The position numbers and the translations under genes are program-made. DNA of 9,629 nucleotides from Bordetella parapertussis. Lineage in GTDB: Bacteria > Pseudomonadota > Gammaproteobacteria > Burkholderiales > Burkholderiaceae_D. Under the pieces are notes generated by a model. The model was not told where the DNA came from. It was given only the letters and a program-made list of their open reading frames with translations, and ran no database searches. The stretch covers positions 1-9,629 of the forward strand of contig CAMBJI010000055.1 of assembly GCA_945867725.1 (NCBI GenBank), read 5' to 3'. Each line of letters starts with the position of its first letter. Position 1 is the first letter of the stretch. Shown piece after piece: positions 6,764 through 9,629 of the stretch.

Positions 6764-6783
6764 AGATTGCCCGTTGATAGAGG

Positions 6784-7620
6784 TTAGTTGATATCGATGA
6801 TGCGGCTCGGATCATCGGCATTCATGTGTGTGCTGCGCAAGCGAGCTAGCGCCTCAAGACAGTAATGCTGAAACCACAAACCGCTGAACACAAAAACCAG
6901 CAAATAAAGCCAAATCGCCAGCGCTGCCAGCAGCGGAAACAGAATCACCGAAACCACACCACCCAGCCACAGCAAACCGGGTACGGCACCGAGACTGCCA
7001 GTAGCCACGCCGATGGCGAGCAAAGGCCAGCGCCGTTGATTCAGTATCGCGCGGCGTTCATCATCATCGGCAAAATCGGCCAGCGCATCATAGGCCATCA
7101 CCCGACTGGTCAACCAACCCCAGAGCAATGGCTGAATACACAGCGCAAACAAAGGTACGAGGTTCAGCGGCAGCGTTACCAACCAAATGATTAGAAATAC
7201 AGCGAACGATGACAAGGAAATCCACAAGCTGCCGGCAAAGGAACCACCGTGGCGCATGACGAGCTGAGGGTAATGATTTGCCGCGACGTGGCGCGCAATA
7301 GCGGGCATGGACAACAGGACGACGAGTAACAATGCGCTCAGAATCATCAGCGGTAGCAAGAGCCACATCGCCAGCAACGGCACCATCAGCGTTCTGATCG
7401 CTGACAGACCCCAAGCGTCCATTCGCTCGCCCACTTCCCTGAACAGCGAATAATCAGAGAACCATTGATGCAGCTGGTCTATCAATGGCTGTAGTCCTTG
7501 CCACAAAAGCAAACCCCACAGCACTAGCCCTATCAACAAGGGTAATAGCGTCATCAGCAGCATGCGGAAGTGCAGCTGAGAGGCGATGGCGCGCAAGAGG
7601 GAGGTAAAAAGAGGCATCAT
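6784..7620 (-). CDS. EI24-domain (CysZ-like) membrane protein
   Basis: A 278-residue integral membrane protein with hydrophobic segments at about 20-41, 78-106, 130-152, 154-170 and 200-250, the last being two helices. Such proteins carry the EI24 domain shared with CysZ sulfate permeases. Recognisable parts are SQLHFRMLLMTLLPLLIG near the N-terminus (14-31), and WGWLTSRVMAYDALADFADDDERRA (167-191) followed by RRWPLLAIGVATGSLGAVPGLLW (196-218), the most conserved block in betaproteobacterial homologues. Sulfate transport has not been shown for this branch and no sulfur genes are nearby, so I leave the function open. The start is ATGATG at 7620/7617; GGGA lies five bases before the first and eight before the second ATG, so the second may be used. 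Likely co-transcribed with the downstream CinA-type gene. Confidence 0.85.
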   Translation of the reverse strand: MMPLFTSLLRAIASQLHFRMLLMTLLPLLIGLVLWGLLLWQGLQPLIDQLHQWFSDYSLFREVGERMDAWGLSAIRTLMVPLLAMWLLLPLMILSALLLVVLLSMPAIARHVAANHYPQLVMRHGGSFAGSLWISLSSFAVFLIIWLVTLPLNLVPLFALCIQPLLWGWLTSRVMAYDALADFADDDERRAILNQRRWPLLAIGVATGSLGAVPGLLWLGGVVSVILFPLLAALAIWLYLLVFVFSGLWFQHYCLEALARLRSTHMNADDPSRIIDIN

Positions 7621-7631
7621 GATCGTCCCGC

Positions 7632-7637
7632 ATTATA
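7632..7637 (-). promoter_or_regulatory. Candidate -10 for the EI24 gene, very close to the start codon
   Basis: The minus strand reads TATAAT from 7637 to 7632, only 11 bases before the ATG at 7620. A start of transcription 6-7 bases downstream would leave a leader of roughly five to eight bases. The -35 region is poor. It lies inside the presumed spacer of the opposite FKBP promoter. Confidence 0.4.
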
Positions 7638-7650
7638 AGAGGGTCGTGGC

Positions 7651-7659
7651 TGCTAGAAT
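7651..7659 (+). promoter_or_regulatory. Extended -10 promoter of the FKBP gene
   Basis: TG-C-TAGAAT gives an extended -10 with five of six hexamer matches. The position 17 bases upstream (CATTAT, 7631-7636) is a weak -35, consistent with an extended -10 promoter. Predicted start is near 7666, about 30 bases before the ATG. Confidence 0.55.
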
Positions 7660-7684
7660 GCCGGACTCTTGTTGACCCACCCTG

Positions 7685-7692
7685 AAGGAAAG
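7685..7692 (+). promoter_or_regulatory. Ribosome binding site that fixes the FKBP start
   Basis: AAGGAAAG ends three bases before ATG 7696, with AAGGA six bases away. This favours 7696 over an in-frame TTG at 7669, which would lie within three bases of the predicted transcription start. Confidence 0.8.
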
Positions 7693-7695
7693 ACC

Positions 7696-8052
7696 ATGTC
7701 CCTGATCATGACGGCCTCTGGCCTGCAATACGAAGAACTGACCGTTGGTGATGGTGCCGAGGCGGCGGCAGGCCAGTTTGTCTCGGTTCACTACACTGGA
7801 TGGCTGCAAAACGACGACGGCAGTCCTGGCGAGAAATTTGATTCCAGCGTGGATCGTGACGAACCCTTCGAATTTTCACTCGGCGCCGGCCAAGTCATTC
7901 AAGGCTGGGATCAGGGCGTGCAAGGCATGAAGGTTGGCGGCAAACGCCGGCTGGTCATTCCCTCAGCGCTTGGCTACGGCGCGCGCGGTGCAGGCGGCGT
8001 GATACCACCACACGCGACCCTGATTTTTGATGTGGAATTGCTGGAAGTCTGA
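7696..8052 (+). CDS. FKBP-type peptidyl-prolyl cis-trans isomerase, single domain
   Basis: A 118-residue, single-domain FKBP that catalyses cis-trans isomerisation of X-Pro bonds and assists protein folding. There is no signal peptide, so it should be cytosolic. Residues that line the FK506/proline pocket in the family are all present: Y33 (V-H-Y-T-G-W), F48-D49 (K-F-D-S-S), V67-I68 and W71 (G-Q-V-I-Q-G-W), Y94 (L-G-Y-G), and F111 (L-I-F-D-V-E-L-L). The loop [15 protein letters not shown] (96-109) is the conserved flap. No insert-in-flap domain is present, unlike SlyD. Length is typical of the small FbpA/FKBP forms of Neisseria and Burkholderiales. An upstream extension to a TTG at 7669 is rejected because of the good Shine-Dalgarno at 7685. 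Single-gene unit, divergent from EI24. Confidence 0.95.
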   Translation: MSLIMTASGLQYEELTVGDGAEAAAGQFVSVHYTGWLQNDDGSPGEKFDSSVDRDEPFEFSLGAGQVIQGWDQGVQGMKVGGKRRLVIPSALGYGARGAGGVIPPHATLIFDVELLEV

Positions 8053-8057
8053 TCAGT

Positions 8058-8093
8058 GCAAGTGCGGGCCAGCAGGCCCGCTTGCCCACTTTT
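8058..8093 (+). terminator. GC-rich hairpin terminator after the FKBP gene
   Basis: GCGGGCC (8064-8070) pairs with GGCCCGC (8075-8081) around the loop AGCA. The stem can be extended by GCAAG (8058-8062) with CTTGC (8081-8085), leaving a small bulge. It is followed shortly by TTTT (8090-8093). The T-run overlaps the stop codon of the convergent PHA-system gene. On the minus strand there is no T-run, so it should act mainly rightward. Confidence 0.65.
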
Positions 8094-8391
8094 AGGCCGC
8101 GTTCTGATCGACGTCGCCGCAGAACACTTTGTTCATGTTCTTGCTCACTTGCTCTTCAATTTTTTTCGCAAAACCGCGAAGCATGAAACCAAGCACAACC
8201 TCAAGCTGAACACTGCCTTCCGTGAGCGCGAGCGTACCGGAAAATCCGCTGCGCTTGAACTCCAGTACATCACCTTCCCACTGGTACGTCATTTCATAAT
8301 CAACCGCCATCTGGTCGGCCACTTTTTGTGCGGCAGCGCGAGCTCCCTCCATTGACAAGCTGTGCTGCTGAACAATCGTGAAATCGGCCAT
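8092..8391 (-). CDS. Polyhydroxyalkanoic acid system family protein
   Basis: A 99-residue protein of the PHA granule region family (PF09650 type), small proteins often coded beside PHA synthesis or phasin genes; their biochemical role is not established. Seen: the start MADFTIVQQHSLSMEGARAAAQKVADQM, with the family's H-S-L-x-x-x-x-A-R; YQWEGDVLEFKRSGFSGTLAL (36-56), the most conserved block (W-E-G-D-x-L-x-F-x-R-S-G-x-S-G); and VQLEVVLGFMLRGFAKKIEEQV (61-82), the amphipathic C-terminal strand and helix. Length is as expected. ATG at 8391 has a good ribosome site, CAGGAG, seven bases upstream. It follows the ghrB-like gene by 33 bases, suggesting co-transcription, and converges with FKBP. Together with the phasin about 3.2 kb away it supports PHA storage in this organism. 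Confidence 0.88.
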   Translation of the reverse strand: MADFTIVQQHSLSMEGARAAAQKVADQMAVDYEMTYQWEGDVLEFKRSGFSGTLALTEGSVQLEVVLGFMLRGFAKKIEEQVSKNMNKVFCGDVDQNAA

Positions 8392-8424
8392 CGGTATCTC
8401 CTGCCCTCTCGAGCGTCTTGGTTG

Positions 8425-9429
8425 TTATTTGAATGATTCTGGGTTCAGCAAATTCGGTGGACGATGACCTGAAAGCGCAGCAATCAAATTGTCCGCAGCG
8501 CAGTCCGCCATTGCGCGGCGCGTCGCACCAGAGGCGCTACCGATGTGAGGCGTGAGCACCACATTACTCAGCTTCAGAAAGCCGGGGTTGAATGCTGGCT
8601 CATTCTCGAACACATCCAAACCGGCAGCAGCGATTTTTCCAGCACTGAGCGCATCAATCAGCGCAGCGTCATCGACAATACCACCGCGCGCGATATTGAT
8701 CAGCGTTGCCGTCGGCTTCATCAACGCCAGCTCGGCTGCACCGATCAAATGATGCGACTCTTTCGAGTAGGGCAGCACCAGCACCACATGGTCGGCACTG
8801 CGCAAGAGCTCTTCGCGGCTCACGTGCTGCGCATTGTTCGCTTCGGCTTCCAGCTCGGGTGCCAGACGCGAACGGTTGTTGTAGATGACTTTCATATTGA
8901 AACCCATCGAACGGCGCGCAACCGCCCGACCGATGCGGCCCATTCCAATGACACCCAGAGTGCTGCCATGCACATCCACACCCATGAAGCTGTCATACAT
9001 CCATTTTTTCCACTGACCGGCGCGGAGATAATGCTCGGATTCTGTGACGCGTCGAGCCGTCGCCATCAACAGGGTCCAGCCAAAATCAGCGGTGGTCTCG
9101 TTGAGCACATCCGGTGTATTGGTCACCATGATGCCCGCGGCTGTCGCAGCGGCGACATCAATATTGTTATAGCCCACCGCCATGTTGCAGATCGCGCGCA
9201 ACTCAGGTGCGCTGCGTATGACTTCAGCCGACATGAGGTTGGTAGGATTGGCATAGACACCCGCCTTGCCCTGCAGCCGCCTTATTAGCTCAGCATCGGA
9301 AAAAACTTCGTCCGATTGGTTTGAATCGACATCAAAATATTGCGATAGATGATCGATCACTTCCTGAAACACCGCGCGCGTGACGAGAATTTTCGGCTTC
9401 AGTTGAGCTCCCCTTGATTCAGCCGTCAT
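8425..9429 (-). CDS. ghrB: 2-hydroxyacid dehydrogenase, GhrB-like (glyoxylate/hydroxypyruvate reductase)
   Basis: D-isomer-specific 2-hydroxyacid dehydrogenase of 334 residues (325 if the downstream CTG is used), predicted to reduce glyoxylate, hydroxypyruvate or 2-ketogluconate in the cytosol. Seen: KPKILVTR (11-18), the family N-terminus; NMAVGYNNID (82-91) in the substrate loop; GVIGMGRIGRAVARR (159-173), the Rossmann G-x-G-x-x-G; NNRSR (184-188), where the arginines after strand two suggest NADPH rather than NADH; INIARGGIVDD (244-254) with catalytic R248; GLDVFENEP (270-278) with E277; and TPHIGSAS (293-300) with H295. All catalytic residues are present. The gene starts two bases after the lutC stop if ATG 9429 is used. 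The family normally begins at M-K-P-K; here that M is L10 (CTG), preceded by a strong ribosome site, so the true start is uncertain. Exact substrate is inferred. Confidence 0.9.
   Translation of the reverse strand: MTAESRGAQLKPKILVTRAVFQEVIDHLSQYFDVDSNQSDEVFSDAELIRRLQGKAGVYANPTNLMSAEVIRSAPELRAICNMAVGYNNIDVAAATAAGIMVTNTPDVLNETTADFGWTLLMATARRVTESEHYLRAGQWKKWMYDSFMGVDVHGSTLGVIGMGRIGRAVARRSMGFNMKVIYNNRSRLAPELEAEANNAQHVSREELLRSADHVVLVLPYSKESHHLIGAAELALMKPTATLINIARGGIVDDAALIDALSAGKIAAAGLDVFENEPAFNPGFLKLSNVVLTPHIGSASGATRRAMADCAADNLIAALSGHRPPNLLNPESFK
9408..9415 (-). promoter_or_regulatory. Strong internal ribosome-site sequence before a CTG in ghrB
   Basis: The minus strand reads AAGGGGAG at 9415-9408, five bases before the CTG at 9402-9400, which is exactly where related proteins start (M-K-P-K-I-L-V-T-R). 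The annotated ATG at 9429 has only a weak GAG upstream. This decides between two possible starts, as discussed under findings. Confidence 0.5.
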
Positions 9430-9431
9430 GC

Positions 9432-9629
9432 TCAGACGTCACGCACCAGAATCACGTGCACCCGGTAAGGGCCGTGCGCACCCAGCACAATCGTCTGCTC
9501 GATATCTCCGGTGCGAGAGGGCCCGGAAATGAAATTGGTCGCGCGCGGCAGCTCGCCGCGCTCTTGTTTGGCAAGTGCAAACGCCTCCTCGATAGAACCC
9601 ACCACACGTGATACCGGCACAATGGCGAT
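9432..9629 (-). CDS. lutC: LutC-type LUD-domain protein, C-terminal fragment (cut by window edge)
   Basis: The minus frame is open from the right edge to TGA at 9432-9434 and gives the last 65 residues of a LUD-domain protein. It shows V-P-V-S-R-V-V-G-S-I-E-E-A-F-A and then TNFISGPSRTGDIEQTIVLGAHGP, the conserved C-terminal signature of LutC/YkgG, ending in R-V-H-V-I-L-V. LutC is one of the three proteins (LutA, LutB, LutC) that oxidise L-lactate to pyruvate through iron-sulfur centres in many bacteria. The N-terminal two thirds lie outside the window, so completeness cannot be judged; lutA and lutB would be expected just beyond the right edge. It is the most upstream gene visible of the leftward lutC-ghrB-PHA-protein unit. 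Confidence 0.85.
   Translation of the reverse strand: MAIVPVSRVVGSIEEAFALAKQERGELPRATNFISGPSRTGDIEQTIVLGAHGPYRVHVILVRDV

Noticed and set aside
8545..9288. Long plus-strand ORF of 247 codons opposite ghrB
   Set aside because: It is the antisense shadow of a clear 2-hydroxyacid dehydrogenase with all catalytic motifs. Its translation is rich in His, Arg and Gln and matches no family I know.

Overview
The window looks like a bacterial chromosome fragment from a proteobacterium, most likely betaproteobacterial (Burkholderiales-like). The basis is the combination of a short phasin, a small polyhydroxyalkanoic-acid-system protein, an EI24-domain membrane protein next to a stand-alone CinA N-terminal-type protein, a class IV-like bacterial histone deacetylase homologue and a LutC-GhrB pair. 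This placement rests on family recognition only. I see no tRNA, rRNA, insertion sequence, phage gene or CRISPR array.

Layout. (1) Positions 1-4069, minus strand: five tightly packed genes read leftward. They are a histone-deacetylase-like amidohydrolase, an EamA/DMT transporter, a hot-dog acyl-CoA thioesterase, a nitroreductase and a D-malate/tartrate dehydrogenase (dmlA) that runs off the left edge. Two junctions are 4-bp ATGA overlaps and one is a 3-nt gap; only the transporter-thioesterase junction (72 nt) leaves room for an internal promoter. The dehydrogenase is open to base 1, and the last 42 bases are a perfect palindrome, which makes its C-terminus suspect. (2) Positions 4070-4319: a divergent control region holding a TTGACA promoter and a PhaR-type CTGC-N3-GCAG operator in front of the phasin gene. 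(3) Positions 4320-4934: phasin plus a strong intrinsic terminator. (4) Positions 5181-5723: an orphan MASE1-like membrane protein with its own promoter region. (5) Positions 5963-7620, minus: an EI24/CysZ-like membrane protein followed by a molybdopterin-binding-fold (CinA N-terminal type) protein. (6) Positions 7696-8052, plus: a small cytoplasmic FKBP-type prolyl isomerase, divergent from EI24 and followed by a GC-rich hairpin. (7) Positions 8092-9629, minus: lutC (partial), a ghrB-like 2-hydroxyacid dehydrogenase and a PHA-system protein, closely spaced.

How the genes fit together. Two themes recur. One is polyhydroxyalkanoate granules: the phasin at 4320 and the PHA-system protein at 8092 are in separate transcription units, and the phasin carries a PhaR-like operator. 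The other is small organic acids and redox: D-malate/tartrate oxidation, glyoxylate/hydroxypyruvate reduction and lactate oxidation (LutC). Most of the window is ordinary core or accessory metabolism. The best points for a second look are the terminal palindrome, the PhaR-like operator sitting at the predicted phasin transcription start, a possible CTG start for the ghrB-like gene, and the very short predicted leader of the EI24 gene. I did not find convincing evidence of an undescribed system.
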